Assembly: GCA_018857735.1 (NCBI GenBank)
Contig: JABMCL010003854.1
Coordinates: 1 to 64,000 of the forward strand
Length of the DNA: 64,000 nt
Origin: Alviniconcha marisindica
Lineage: Eukaryota > Mollusca > Gastropoda > Provannidae
Direction of reading: 5' to 3'
Part shown: piece after piece, positions 34,541 through 47,937 of the stretch
How positions within the stretch are numbered: position 1 is the first letter of the stretch
How the letters are laid out: each line of letters opens with the position of its first letter
Translations under genes and position numbers: made by a program
The notes under the pieces: generated by a model
The model's database searches: none
The model's input: only the letters and a program-made list of their open reading frames with translations
Told to the model about the DNA's origin: nothing

Positions 34541-37500
34541 TGCTCGGCGAGGCCCATCCATTTTTTTAAATCCTTTTTTAATTTTTTTCTAAACCAATTT
34601 TCTGAAAGAGTATGCATAAAAATTTTTTTATAATAAACTTGACTCCCAAAAGTCTTTTTGGGTTAGTAAAATATGAAAATTTACCCAAACCCGGGGAAAA
34701 TCAAAAAAAGGGAAAGGGGTGGACATTTGGGTGCACGCTTCATTGTCTTTTGTTTGCTCTTTTTTCTTTGGGCAATTTTCCCTTTGTGCCTGACAGGACT
34801 AGTCAAGTTTTTTTGGGGAGAAAAGGCTCATAACTATTTGTAAATCTGAATAATTGAAATAAACATTTTTATTTCGATCAAAACGCTTTGGGGTCCGGTT
34901 CCGATGCTGAAAAAACGTTCGTCTGCTACTATTCACTGCGGACTTGGGGTGGTGAAACAAAAAGCTGTTGCTAAAATCGTGTTTTAGTCAAAACGGATTG
35001 CGTTGGATTCCTTTAATAAAAAAAAAAATTTCAATTTTTTATTTTGTTGTTTCACGAAAATTTGCGTTTCGGGGGCGCTTTTTGTGCCCCGGGTCTTTTT
35101 GCAAAAGCGGGCCATGTTTACCACGGGCTTTGGCCCCTATTTTCCTTCAAAATGGGCCAACAAGGGGGTAGTAAATTTTTGATTGGGTCAGTACCTTTTT
35201 ACATTTGATGAAATTTAAATTTTCGTCACAGATTAAAAGTTACTTTTCATTATACAAGTTTTTTTTGCATTTTCTTCGTTTTTTAAAGCAATGCCCATTA
35301 TTAAACGGGTTTCGGTGGAGTGTGCAAATTCAAATGAGTTTTCGTTAATACCCCGTTTTTCTCGGAGACAAAAACCAGGCGTTTTTCAATCGCGGGGTGA
35401 AAAATTTTGCACAGTTGTCCAGTTTGTCAAGAACTAGTTTTTTTCAGTGTTTCATGAAAGAGAAAAACTTAAGTTCGTGTTTACTTCAATGGCAAAATAC
35501 CCGTGTTTACGAGGCACCTTTTTCAGTTGATTTCCCTGTCGGAAGGGGGTTTTTTCATTTGTCGTATAAAACCTTTTTCAGAAAAATTTTTACCCTATAC
35601 AAATTACGGTTTAATTGGTCGGTTTTAACGGTTTGGAAAACCAAAATTTATTTTTATAACAATTTAAAAATTGTACAAACACAAAAAACAAAACAAAAAA
35701 AAGAAGGGAAAAACATTACATGCATTCTTTGGGATTAGGGATGTTTTTTTTTTATTTCCCCAATTTTTTTTCCCCATAAAAAAATTTTTTATTTTTTTTT
35801 GACTACCTCAACAATCTTTAAAATTTCTAAAAATGGAAAGCCAGAAAGAATTTTTAAAGATTATTTTAAATTTTGGTAAAATAAATAATGCAGCATAAAA
35901 ATTTTTTGACAATTCACTAAAAAATATGAACATGAAGAAAAAAAATTCATAAACAAAAAACAATACCTGGCAAAATGTAGGGGGGGGGGGGAAGTTAGTA
36001 GGGATAAAAAAGACCAAATGAACAGAAATTTTAAAAAAAGGAGGGGGTAACCTGGGTTTTTTTATGCCCCAACTATATAAAATATATATATATATATATA
36101 TTTTATATAAAAAATTTATTTTAAATTTAAATTTTTTGTTGTAATTTTACCTAAGTCTATTAAATATATTTATATTTTATATATATATATATATATTATA
36201 TTTTAATAATATATTGGGGGAAAGTAAAATACACACACGTGCGCGGGCAGACCCCCCTATTTATTGCTGAGGTCTCCAGAGTTGCATCCCTATAAAAAGG
36301 AGACTATCCTAAAAAACAGTTGTTATTTGCCTTTTTTTTACACATGCATTTTCTTTTCAGCAAAAGGGTAAATGCTCCAAAAGGGCAAGAGCAAGTGTTT
36401 TTTCATGACACAGCAGGGACAACATTAGTGGGCTAACTAGACCCAACTTTAGTTAGGAACGCGAGAAATGATATTCTAATCTGAATGCCAATTTACTGCA
36501 AATTTTTTAAATTTATTGGATGGGAAGAATTATGTTACATGGGAAATTCTCTATGCTTTGTCTCAGTTTCCAGATTTTTCATTTCGTTTTTGGTTACCAA
36601 TGTGTTACAGGGTTTTTCCCGGTAGGAGACCTGAAAGCCCCAAAACAATGTCTTTCGTAAATTTAATTTTCCTGCGTTAAAAATAGGGATAGGGTGAAAG
36701 TACATTTTAATTCAAAGGTTTTCTGTTTTGTCAAAGAAAGAATAAATGACAAATTTGGGTGTACTTTTTCTAAGTCCCTACTGACTTCCAGTGTTACATA
36801 TTCCCTTTGTCCTCTGATATGCGGCATCCGACAGTGCATTACTTTAAAAAATGGTTTCGGGCCCTTTTTAGTATTTACAGCAATGTGTCAATGTAGGAAA
36901 CTAAGTGATTTTATAGCTGTGCATGTTTTTAAAGGGAAAAAAAGTTTGTGTCCCCCTAGGTTTTACATCCCAAAAGATAAATGCTGAAAAAGGGCCTTTG
37001 ACAAAATTACAACTATACAGCAACTTGTTTAGTGCTGCAGTCATTAAAAACCCCTTTTAAATCAGCTAGTAAAATTTTGTTCAGTGTAGGGAAACAACAC
37101 TGTTATTTTATAAACTGTGTATTTTGAGCATGGGAAATGTTATGTCCCTCCCAAAAATCATTACATCAGACAGATAAAAAGTAAAAAAGTCTTGAGACTT
37201 TTTGGGGCAGTTGAAAAAAATTAAAATTTTAAAAAAACTCCTTTTTTATTCAGTTTGTGTTTTATTTTCATTTTATTAAAAAAATAAAAGGGGAAAAATT
37301 TCGGTGAAAAAAGGCATCATTTTTTGTTTTAAGAAATAAAAAATGAATTTAGTCATTTAAGTTTTACGGGCTTTTTTATAAACGATGATGTTTTTTTTTC
37401 CCCACAGATTTTGGGAATCATTAAATTCAAAAATTAAAACCAAAACAACATTGTTTGTGTTATCCGAAAATTAGGTGCCAAATTTTTTTCTCAGCCCTTC

Positions 37501-37765
37501 ACAAGTTATTTTTTCAACCTGAAAATTTTTTATAAAAAAGATTATCAAATGGGTTTAATTGCAAATGTTTTTGCTTTTTTTTTTTAAAACCAAAGTTTTT
37601 AAAAATTTTTTTCATATATTTAAATAATATAATATAATTTTTTTATTTTAGGGGAAAAAAAATTTTTTTAATTAAGTTTAAGAGCAAAACTGGAAACCCG
37701 ATCAAAGTAAAAAAAAATGCTTTAGGGTTCAAACTGCACAGCACAGTTCCCCATGGGCCCAAATG
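34541..37765. other. Anomalous AT-rich, homopolymer-dense block
   Basis: The texture changes near 34541. Runs of 4-9 identical bases of all four kinds follow one another (AAAATTTTTTT, CCCCAAAA, GGGGG) and the block is strongly AT-rich. The GT/GA microsatellites common elsewhere are nearly absent. TA-rich palindromic tracts are at about 36077-36112 and 36170-36215. The block ends just before a poly(C) tract at about 37780-37809. No coding frame is convincing. It may be low-accuracy consensus sequence or a block of different origin. Confidence 0.55.
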
Positions 37766-37777
37766 TTTTCCCCCGTT

Positions 37778-37809
<32 letters not shown>

Positions 37810-40800
37810 TTCCCCACCCACTTACACACAGTGTGCTATCCTTTCTTTTCAGTTTTGTGTAGGGTCTTAAGCCTGCCCCTAATCTTCCTAGGAATCTTCC
37901 TAAGACCAGCAGTAAGTGGTCCTAAACTGTGTGATTATCTGACAATACATGCTGTCCTAGTCATCTGGCTTCTCCGCACAGTGTCTCAATTTGGACACTC
38001 ACAAGATTTACAGTGTGCGTGAACAAGCTCCCTCACATGCCTGTCTGTGGGTGAATCTCAGTTTGAATTGAATGTCTGCACAGGCTTTCCGCCTTTGCCC
38101 AGTTTGTGGACATGTTGTAACATGAACTGTTCTGTCTCTGAGTCAGAGCCTGACCCAGCGGACTACGTTACAAAATCCTAGATTGTTTTTTATTTCTTCC
38201 AGGAAGAATGGTATTAATTAACACTATTTATTGGTCATATAATTAACAGATGTCTCAAACACAACAACAGGCTATGTTTTCACCCTTTCATTTCCTCCAT
38301 TTATTGTACTTGCCCTGAAGTGACCTGTGTGGCTGAAGGGACCTTAAAATCCAGTTACTAATGTAGTAATTACTAACACAGCAACTGTCAATGTGTCATT
38401 GTACCTTTCCTGTTTGTCCACTGCCTAGTCAAAGGAATAAAAATATATATATTATATATATAATCTGTAAAAACATGCTGTTTCACTTTCATTAAATAAA
38501 ATGCATTCTTTTATTAACTTCTGATTGTATGACATGCGTCATTTGTTTTTACTATTATAAGTTATGGGGTTATTATTTTTAATATAATAATATCTTTCAG
38601 TTTCACACAACAGAACATACATTACAGCAAGAAACAAGCAAGTGGTCAATCAGTCAATGTCATGGACTCCCCTGACCCTCTCACTGACAGTCTGACATCA
38701 CATCACATCTATGTCTGACAAAATACCCACATTAAGTTCTCAATACTCCCAGACAATATCCCAACTGACTGGCCTTTACTTAGAACACTAACTGTTTGCA
38801 CTGATCTAGTGATCAGTAAGAATTTACATCATATTTTTTCATGTATCCATGAGTCAATAATAAATAACAGAAAATTATCAGAAAGTTTAAAACATGAAAT
38901 ACATTTTTATAATAACTTTGTTCTTTGAGTTCCATATCTCACCACCCTGTTCATGTGTAGTGAGTATCACTGTCAGTGTCGAAATGACAGGTATACTAGT
39001 TACTACTGATGACTACATCACCGATAAACCTCTCACTTTCAGTGACTAACTGAGTAACTTGATAACAAAGGATTCACTCACAATTCCCATCTAATCAAGT
39101 AGTTAACTGTCAACACCAGTCACAAGCTATACATGTACTGTATCCAGTGCATGCACCCCACAGCCTAAAACTCTAATCTAGAACAGCAGAAGAATAAAGC
39201 TTTGCAAAACTGAAGACTGAAAAAAAAACACTCAATGAATAGCCAAACCCTTTCATAATCATAGGGTAGATAAGTCTATAGACAGCTATGTCAACTGTCA
39301 AGCCTGCATCTAGGAGAAGTACAGACTGGATCAGGTACTAAAACGTCTAATACTAAAAACTAACATAGTAACAGCATTAGCACTAGCAGTACTACATTGT
39401 CCACTACCACCACATAATCAGCAAAACAGTCTCACTGGTGCTGCTCTGTGTTCATCTACTGCTGAATTATGCAATGATCTGCACCATATCATCATCAACC
39501 TGATCAATTTGAATTGTTTGTGTTGGTAACTCCACTGTGCATAGGTGTGTTCAAATCTGTGTCTGGGATCTACACTTTGATCATCATTTATGATGCTAAC
39601 CCAGCAGCATCTGTACAGGACAAAGATAAACTATTGTATTAGGTCAGAAACACTTTATGCTTGATAAAGGTGCCTCCTGCCACTGCGACAGCTGGAAGAT
39701 CCTTGAAGAATTATGGTCATAAGCCATAATATTAATCATAATAATTTAACAAAGGCTGAGTCCCATCTTTAATGACAGTGGGAGTGCAAAGCACAAAGTG
39801 ACACTAATATTGTAATGATAATACTAATACTGTAATACTAATAGTTAACACAACTGACAGTGGCAGTTGGCACACACACACACACACGCATGTGCGTGTA
39901 CACACACACACACCTGAAACACACATTTGAAACATACACACACACAAACACATTTTAAACACACATGTATGCACTACACATAGATCTGCAACATGCGCAT
40001 GCACACGCACACACACACACAGATGCTTGAAACACACATTTGAAACATACAGGCAAACACATTTCAAATACATGCGCATGCACACACCTGAAACAAATGT
40101 ATGCACACAGACATTTTAAACAACATGTGCATGTGCATGCACACTAACACACACACACACTAACACACACATACCCCCACCACCCCACCTTACAGACCCA
40201 TCCTTTTCAGGAATAACATTAACAGCAATAGTAGTACTGGTACAGTAGTAGTACATCATTTCCTCTGGCTTCCTGAGGTACATCAACTGATAAGTGGCCC
40301 AGGCAGACACTTTATTTCTAGAGCACTCCACACTTGAGACCAGGCTATCTAACTGTTCAGTAAAACAACTCCCCACCCTCTAGCAGTAGCCGGCAGTGGC
40401 AAGTAGGACTGCCACAGTACCACTACCAGAGCAAAGCACAGGCAGCCAAACCCTTGAAGGTCCTGCCTGTGGGGCTGTGATAACCAGTCATCCAGTGATC
40501 CACTTCAAAACCCAGTCCCAGTGCTTACAACATAGTACACTGGGCCTTCAGCATGGACAGAGAACACATGGATGTATACATCACATGCTATGTAGGTCAT
40601 ATCCTGCCCTGACAAGAAGCCAAGAACCAGACTGTTTTAAGTGTTTGCTCAAATGCCCTGTCAATGAGTCGATTCCTTCTTTATTTTGCTCTTTCAAAGC
40701 TTACGAGTGTCACTGAGTGACACTTGTTAGCTTTCATCAGTAAGATCAAAATAAAGAAGACATTTATTGCACACACCCCTTGCCTGCTCCCAAAATCAGT

Positions 40801-41948
40801 CCAGCTGTCTCCAGATATCTTGTTTTGGAGAATCAGAAAGTCTGCCAGTTATTGAGTTAATTAATTAATACAAAGTATAAGATGATCTATTTAACATTTT
40901 TACGACTAATGACTACCAGCTGTATGAGTAAGTATCATATAAATTATAATTGTAAACTTGTGAAAATTTGCATAATATATTTATCAATATATCATTATAT
41001 GTCATTTTCTATGGAAGCTAACTTACTTAGCAACATTTATTTCCATAACATTATTAACAGTTTGTCAACCACAACAAACTTGTACTTCAAATTCATTTTC
41101 TAGGGAAACTAACTGACAACTAAGTTAACAACGCCTATTTTAATGCTGAACAGTCTGTCAATCATAATAAACTTTCATCAAATATATCTTTTTTTAGGGA
41201 ACTGACTTAACATTTATTTCTGTAACACTAGTAACAGAATGTCAGCCACAACCTCCAGACTAACACAGTCACAGTTGTCATACTACGTGTATACAGCACT
41301 CCCATCCATACTGATACTGACACCACCACCAGGTGTCTTGGCATTTTAACGCTGTTAATAACAGTGTACATTACACACAAGCCTAACACTGTCACATACC
41401 AACAAGCAGATGGAACTCAGCTTATGGTCTAATACTGTGTACTAAATGGACTAACCTCATGGCTTCAGCATGACCTGTCTCACTCTCAGGGTCACTGTTA
41501 CTGTCAGTACTCAATGATGTACATAAGTTGGTGTGCTGTACAAAAATGGTCATTGATTGACTTAGTAACTGACTGAGACAGAGTGGAGGTTACCAAGCTT
41601 CCTGATTCCCACTGAATCACTAATTTTACAGGCCTTTGTTACCACCCAATCTTTCTCAAGACCAGTTTGGGGCAGAAGTAATATTGCTATTGCTAGGCAT
41701 GGTGACCCAGTTCCTGGACTGGACAATTCAACTGGCTCTGAAAAATAAGAAGGATAAATTATACTCCTTACTACTAATTCAAGATTACTAGAATTATGCT
41801 CTGACTGTCTGAGTTCATGCAGTGATGCAACTGCTGCAGGCCTGCTTCGTCTCCAAACTGGAAGAAAACAATGGCACCTAAGCATAATTAACTGAATCAT
41901 GCACCAAAAGAACTGAAAGATTGATTTTTTTTATGAAACAATACTCAC
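37766..41948 (-). other. Noncoding interval downstream of the Rap2 coding region
   Basis: A poly(C) tract is at 37780-37809 and CA-rich repeats at 39869-40175. The remaining + strand sequence is A/C-rich without a recognisable exon. It probably belongs to the Rap2 transcription unit (3' UTR intron or 3' UTR), which is inference. Confidence 0.45.
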
Positions 41949-41949
41949 C
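41943..41949 (-). other. Candidate splice donor in the Rap2 3' UTR
   Basis: On the - strand TTTATG|GTGAGTAT lies 17 nt after the Rap2 stop codon. A strong donor consensus here suggests a 3' UTR intron. The junction is close enough to the stop not to trigger nonsense-mediated decay by the usual 50-nt rule. The matching acceptor was not identified. Confidence 0.45.
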
Positions 41950-41965
41950 ATAAACTCTACAAACT

Positions 41966-42505
41966 TCAAAGAATACTGCAGCACCCTTTCACCTCCTTTA
42001 CCGGAGAGCTGTTCATCTCTCGAACAATCTCAATAAACAGTTCATTGACATTCTGTGTACTTTTTGCCGATGTTTCCAAGTATGGGCATCCCCAGTGTTG
42101 AGCTAAAGATGCCCCCTCTGATATGGGAACTTCTCGCTGTGGACCTAAATCCGCTTTGTTGCCCACAAGAATCATGGGTATGCGGTCAAGTCCTTTCACC
42201 CGCTGAATCTGGTCGCGCATTGTCTTGATGTCTTGGAATGTCTGTAGACTTGTGATGCTGTACACTATGACAAAGCCTTGACCATTTTTAATGTACAAGT
42301 CACGCATGGACGCAAATTGTTCTGTTCCAGCGGTGTCAAGAATCTCCAGCACAGAAGGCGCACTGTCGACCTCAATCTCTTTGCGGTAGAAGTCCTCAAT
42401 TGTTGGGTCATATTTCTCCATGAACGTCCCAGAGACGAACTTCACAGTGAGAGCACTTTTGCCAACACCACCACTCCCCAACACCACCACTTTGTACTCC
42501 TTCAT
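41966..42505 (-). CDS. RAP2: Rap2-type small GTPase
   Basis: A 179-residue intact, intronless frame. The P-loop GSGGVGKS is at residues 10-17, the effector region YDPTIEDF at 32-39 with the Rap2-typical Phe39 (Ser in Rap1), DTAGTEQF at 57-64 with the Rap-specific Thr61, NKAD at 116-119 and ETSAK ending at 147. The tail GCCSIL gives a CSIL box: Cys176 should be prenylated (a terminal Leu favours geranylgeranyl), and Cys175 could be palmitoylated, as in vertebrate Rap2. Rap2 proteins act at membranes through effectors such as TNIK/MINK kinases and RPIP8-type proteins in cytoskeletal control. The start is the first Met of the conserved family N-terminus ([10 protein letters not shown]). It is transcribed away from PPM1L. 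Paralogue assignment (2A, 2B or 2C) does not apply to an invertebrate copy. Confidence 0.96.
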   Translation of the reverse strand: MKEYKVVVLGSGGVGKSALTVKFVSGTFMEKYDPTIEDFYRKEIEVDSAPSVLEILDTAGTEQFASMRDLYIKNGQGFVIVYSITSLQTFQDIKTMRDQIQRVKGLDRIPMILVGNKADLGPQREVPISEGASLAQHWGCPYLETSAKSTQNVNELFIEIVREMNSSPVKEVKGCCSIL

Positions 42506-43650
42506 TGTGATGACTTGACTTCAACAACACAAACAACGGTGTTACTGTTAGAGCAGTGAAATGCCAAATGAACCTTCAAACTAAAAGGTATAACTGACAC
42601 CCTTATCCAGAGACACTGACATATCGGTCTGAGTATCACACTGAAGTTAACCCTGTCACAAACTGATACATTATCTCAAAACATACAGTCTGTGTTTGTA
42701 ATCAGGAACATTCACTACTAGTACTACCACAGATGTTCAAACAATGTTCTGCTTCTGAATACAACCACTGATCACAAATTTGGATCCCTGTTGACTGAAG
42801 TCAGGACGGAAGTGTGCTCATCAGCACCACATGTCCCCCAGTCGTGTATATGAAGGCTTGGCGACTCAGGGATGACGCCAGATCTTTCTATTCAATTCAT
42901 GTCGTCTGCTCCCTCGCAGCCCTTCCCAAACTCTTCCGGAAATACACAGGTGGGCGTGCGTGTCCTTGCCTATCAAACACTTCCTCGCGCAACGTAAAAT
43001 ATCACTGTAAGGGTGTAAAACAAACCGGACATTTCCATCAAAACATTCACATCACACCGATGACACAGTAGCCGATGGTGAAGGCCAGCGCCTGGCCCGG
43101 CAACATGAAGTGGGGGCGACACCGCGACACGCTCGTCAAAATGGAGACCCCGGGGTCGCACTTGTCAAACTCTCTCAAACTTCTAAACACTAACCTTCAC
43201 CTGGACTTCACTGGCTTTTCTCACATCAACAACAATGTTGAACTCACAAACTATTGAAGCTGCAGCGATTAAGGCCTCGAATGACGCAAAAGTGTGCCAC
43301 CAAAGTTTGTTTTGTGCCCGTTCAGGCGAACTCGAACGGTCGCCATCATAGGTTGGGTCAGCTGGCAACTATTTCAGACTCCACAGTAAAAGAGTTCCGC
43401 TTGCAGTGGAAGATAAAAGCTAAGACTAGTAAGAGGGCGAAGAAACCGGATGACGTCTCGATCTTTTCCTTTAGGACAAGGAAGTGAATGCACGAATATT
43501 CAAAACTCACATTCAACGCGGTGTTCAAAACATTTCATGTGGAAACGCATACACACACAACCACGCGCACGCGCGGCACGCTCACAGGCTGCCATGCAAG
43601 CATAGGCTACACGCCGCTGTTACACACACACACGCATGCACGCGCGCGCG

Positions 43651-43681
<31 letters not shown>

Positions 43682-43743
43682 GCACACACACACACACTGG
43701 CACACTTAACACGCACACATTTACACACACATAGGTTACCCCC

Positions 43744-43784
<41 letters not shown>

Positions 43785-44688
43785 ATACACACGCCCAAAG
43801 CCGTACAAGTAAAAAAAAAGTGCACGTGCTTGAGGGGTTGATGAGTTTAGCTGAGAAACTTGACTTAGGATGGGAAGACAGGAAACGCCGGTTTAAAGGG
43901 CAAAATCTAATAACAATATTAATTAATGTTATGAAACTATGAAACAACTGATTAAGAAACTGACAACGTGAGAAAGCGGAACAGTCAGTGAATGACTCGC
44001 ATTGAAAGGAATTGTTACTTGATATTTAACACCCAGTGAACCATGTTTATTTGTAATATCAAATGGAACATTGAGAAGAAGAAGAAGACGAAGAAGAAGA
44101 GTTCCCCACCCCCCACCTCCGGCCTCCACCACACACACATTCATTAACAGTTCAAAGAAAAAGTATGCACAGTGTTGACTGAAAAGAAAAATGCTGAAAA
44201 GATTAACTTTCAGAATGGTACGTGCATCTCTTGTTGTCTCCTTTGAAAAAAAGATCAATAGATTATTACCAGTAGTGGTCCCTGAAACGTACAAAACTAC
44301 GCCGATCCAATCCAGAGAGATCTTGATTTATATTTCGCACTATGGAACTTTGCTGCCAAGTAGTGAAGTAGGATATTGAAGAAACTTTTAACATACTAAA
44401 TTTCTAGTTTGCATTTCTCTCCCTTTTTATATTATTTTTTACCTTTCCAAAAATCTAATCGCAAATTTCTGATTAAAAAAAAAAGAAGAAAAAAAGAGGA
44501 AACGAATTGTCTAATTAAAAGTTGTACCGTAATATTCCTTGTTTTACTTGTAACCAGTGTCAATAGTGCCCATTCGGACTTTGCATACAACCATAACAAC
44601 AATGGCCGCTATGTGATGTGGACGTCGAGCAGACAGTATCCTCGTTCAAACAGCCTACTGTAGCTGTGTGACCACACAACTGACAGTC
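42506..44688. promoter_or_regulatory. Head-to-head intergenic region between Rap2 and PPM1L
   Basis: A 2.2-kb interval between two divergent start codons. The part at about 43080-43460 is relatively CpG-rich and is the best candidate for a promoter or 5' exons. A possible - strand acceptor (CACTGCTCTAACAG) sits about 50 nt upstream of the Rap2 ATG, which suggests a 5' UTR intron. AC/GC microsatellites lie at 43625-43700 and 43745-43783, and a GAA tract near 44075-44100. The open frame at 43254-43487 has no recognisable motif and I do not call it a gene. Confidence 0.4.
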
Positions 44689-46501
44689 ATGACGCTGGTA
44701 TCTGTGGTCAGCAGGTTTTTCCGGCTGTATGTTTTTAGCACAGAAATGCTGATTTTGGCCGCTTTTGTCTTCGTTTTGTATAACTTTGTACCTCACGTTC
44801 CCCTGTGGAACTACATGCGAAGTGCCCGTGTGAAGATGCGACTGAGACTAGGTGGGCATAACGATACAGTACCTAACGGGCGTAAATTTAGCGGAGAAAG
44901 GACAATCGATGGAGTGTTTGAAGACAAGGAGAGGGCGTCCTGGGAACTCAGACGCGATAATGTGGGCGTATTCGCAATCCAAGGGAGGCGACCACATATG
45001 GAAGATCGTTTCAATGTTGTTTCCAATTTGGAAAACACGGGAGCGTCCATTTACGGCATCTTTGATGGCCATGGCGGAGAGGTTTGAACCATTTCTCTGA
45101 TATTATTGTTAAAAGTGGTGCTTGCCCAGTGCTGACGTCTTGTGGGAGGTTGTTCCAATTGTGAAGACCGATTGAGATTAATGAGAAAGAGGGAAAGCCA
45201 TGAATTTTGGCGTTAATTGGTTGTGATTAATACATGAGCCATTTCAGCTGTATAACTGAGGAGGACCATCCAAACCTGATCTCAAACAGAGCATGTATCA
45301 GATAGCTGTACAGTTGGAACAGCTCAGTGCATTGGTTGGAACAATACAGAATGCTGCATACACTGCACCCGCCAGCCAATGAATGCCGGCTGTTTCAACT
45401 GAAGTGAAGAAAGGCCAGAGGTCACAAGGGGTGGTCACATCTCAAGTGTCAGTTGTCTCTGCGCAGTTTTAGATTGGTGATCACTGCACTGTGCTATGAA
45501 TCTGTTCAGCTAGACAGCAGTCAAGGCCCCTGTGCTGTTTTTGTTGATGGTCGCTGTGCTATTTTAGCTCAGTGATCACACCACTGAGCTGTGAGTGTAA
45601 ATCAGCTCAGAAAGGCTAGAGTCATGGCAGCAATTACTACGTTTAGTTCTACTTCTTTCAGTGACACTGACAGTCTGCAGAACCATCATGGTGAATTTTT
45701 TGATGATGGGAAAACATTTGATTCATTTTCTGTGTGCATGTCTAAATTGTCTTCATGCCAAGTCTACTACTTGGGCTAAATGTGTCGGTGTCAGTTACTG
45801 GCTGACACACGTGGTATGCAGCAGATGCGTGTGTCGAGCTATCAGAGTGTTGATGTGATGCATGGAGACTTAGAGAGAGAGAGATGCAGGCAGATCTCCA
45901 GCTACACCAGTTCTGGCTCACGGCCACCAAACTCTGACCAGTGCAGTATTTACGAAAACATACTCCCTGCAAGGCTGGCTCTTGAGTCAAATTCATGTGC
46001 CTGTTTTGCAGCATCAGTTCCAAACTCCCAGGCATCAGTTTGTGACATCCTTCTGAGGAAGCTGCAGGAAAGTGAGGCTTGAAAGTTGGACTTGGGAGTG
46101 TGCAGCAATACCACTGTACAGAGGAAACTGCACTCAGCTGAACAAAGTTTTTCTTTTCAAAAGCTGATAATCCCTCCTCAGTTTGGAAAATGGATTGAAT
46201 GTTTTCCCAGACAGAAAGTTTACCATTATAGTTCTCCATATTGTGACCCAAAGAATGGCCCCTAACTATTTATCTAAACTTAGCTAATTTTAAAAGCTGC
46301 TGTGACTCACTTAATTTCTCAGAGTAACTATTGAGCTAAATTAGTTTTTAAAAATACCACAGTGGCTGTGAGTGTGACTGTAGCCTTGCCAGGTTGGTTC
46401 AGGTGCTGTGAATGTAGCCACTGCATGAAGGGTTGGAGTTTGAGCATGTGTGTCCGATGAAAAATGGACAATTTGAGCATGTGTGTGTGCGTGTGTGCAT
46501 G

Positions 46502-46541
<40 letters not shown>

Positions 46542-47430
46542 GCATGCTTGTGTGTGTGCAATGTGTGTGTGTGTGTATGCGTGTGCGCATGTGTGTGGCT
46601 GTGTGAGACTGGGTGTAAATGTTCTGAGTAAATCAGCCTTGATTCTTTGAGCAGCCTTCTGTAAAAGATATGGACAGTACCATATAGCGACAAAAGATTG
46701 ATGTTGTTTGTGTGTAGCTCTACAGTGATGAAAGATTGATATTGTTTGTGTGTAGCTCTGCAGTGACAAAAGATTGCCATTTGATGTTGTTTGTATTACA
46801 GCTCTACAAATCACAATAACAGAACAAACATTTTGATCATTGCCAGTTCGCAGCAGAGTTTGTGGAGAAGACGCTGGTCAAGAGCCTGATGGTGCGACTG
46901 CTGCAGGCAGAAAATGGACGGTCAGTAGAGAGTGCCGGACACTTGCTGACCGACCAGGTGTTGGAGGTGGACAGACAGCTACTGCAGGTGGCCAGGTCAA
47001 CTTTGCCTGTGGAAATTTCAGGTGTGTGGAAGGACAGGAAGGAGGATGGGGGTAGAGTTGGGGAAACAATAGAGAGGCAAAACAGTCTGAAACTAGGTTC
47101 ACTGTTGCAGTGAACCTAGTTTCATTCTAAAGCCAGATCCAGACAAACAAATGGTTAAAAGGAATGATAATTTTAATTGGACTGAACATCACTATCATGC
47201 CAACATTCTTCCAGACATTCCAGGCATTCCACAAACCATAACTGGATAAACATAATATTTTCATTGATCATTATTTAACTGTTCTTGTTTTTTGTTGCTG
47301 TGAAAAGGGGGCTTGCCCCCCCAAATTGCACAAGTTTTGTATTGTTCCATTAAAATGATCATTCCTTTTAACCATTTGTTTGTGTAGAGAAAGGGGAGTG
47401 AGGTGTATTTTTTTGTCCATATTAATGGTT

Positions 47431-47464
<34 letters not shown>

Positions 47465-47800
47465 ATTCATGTGTACATGCATACATGTATTTGTGTTGTT
47501 TTACTTTTTTCTTTTCTTTTCTTTTTTCATAATTAGTATTTAATGTGTGTTTTACTGTGCACTGCAAGCCAGAATTGCTTGTAAAAATGTAGCAGGACAG
47601 TAACAGATTCCAGTTGTGATTTATGAAAAAGAAGTATTTGTTGTGAACAGGAACAACATCCCTGGTGGCGCTGGTGCAGAACTCCACTCTCACTGTGGCC
47701 AATGTCGGTGACTCGCGGGGTGTCATCTGTGATAAAAATGGCAAAATGATCCCCCTTTCCTTTGATCATAAACCACATCAGGTAACAACATGTATTCTCA

Positions 47801-47850
<50 letters not shown>

Positions 47851-47876
47851 AGTGTACACACACTCACTGACTCAGA

Positions 47877-47937
<61 letters not shown>

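Noticed and set aside
43254..43487. A 77-residue frame between Rap2 and PPM1L as a small gene
   Set aside because: No recognisable motif or conserved neighbour; it lies in a likely promoter or 5' UTR region.
44668..44688. A GTG codon upstream as the PPM1L start
   Set aside because: The first ATG at 44689 matches the conserved N-terminus, and GTG starts are not expected here.
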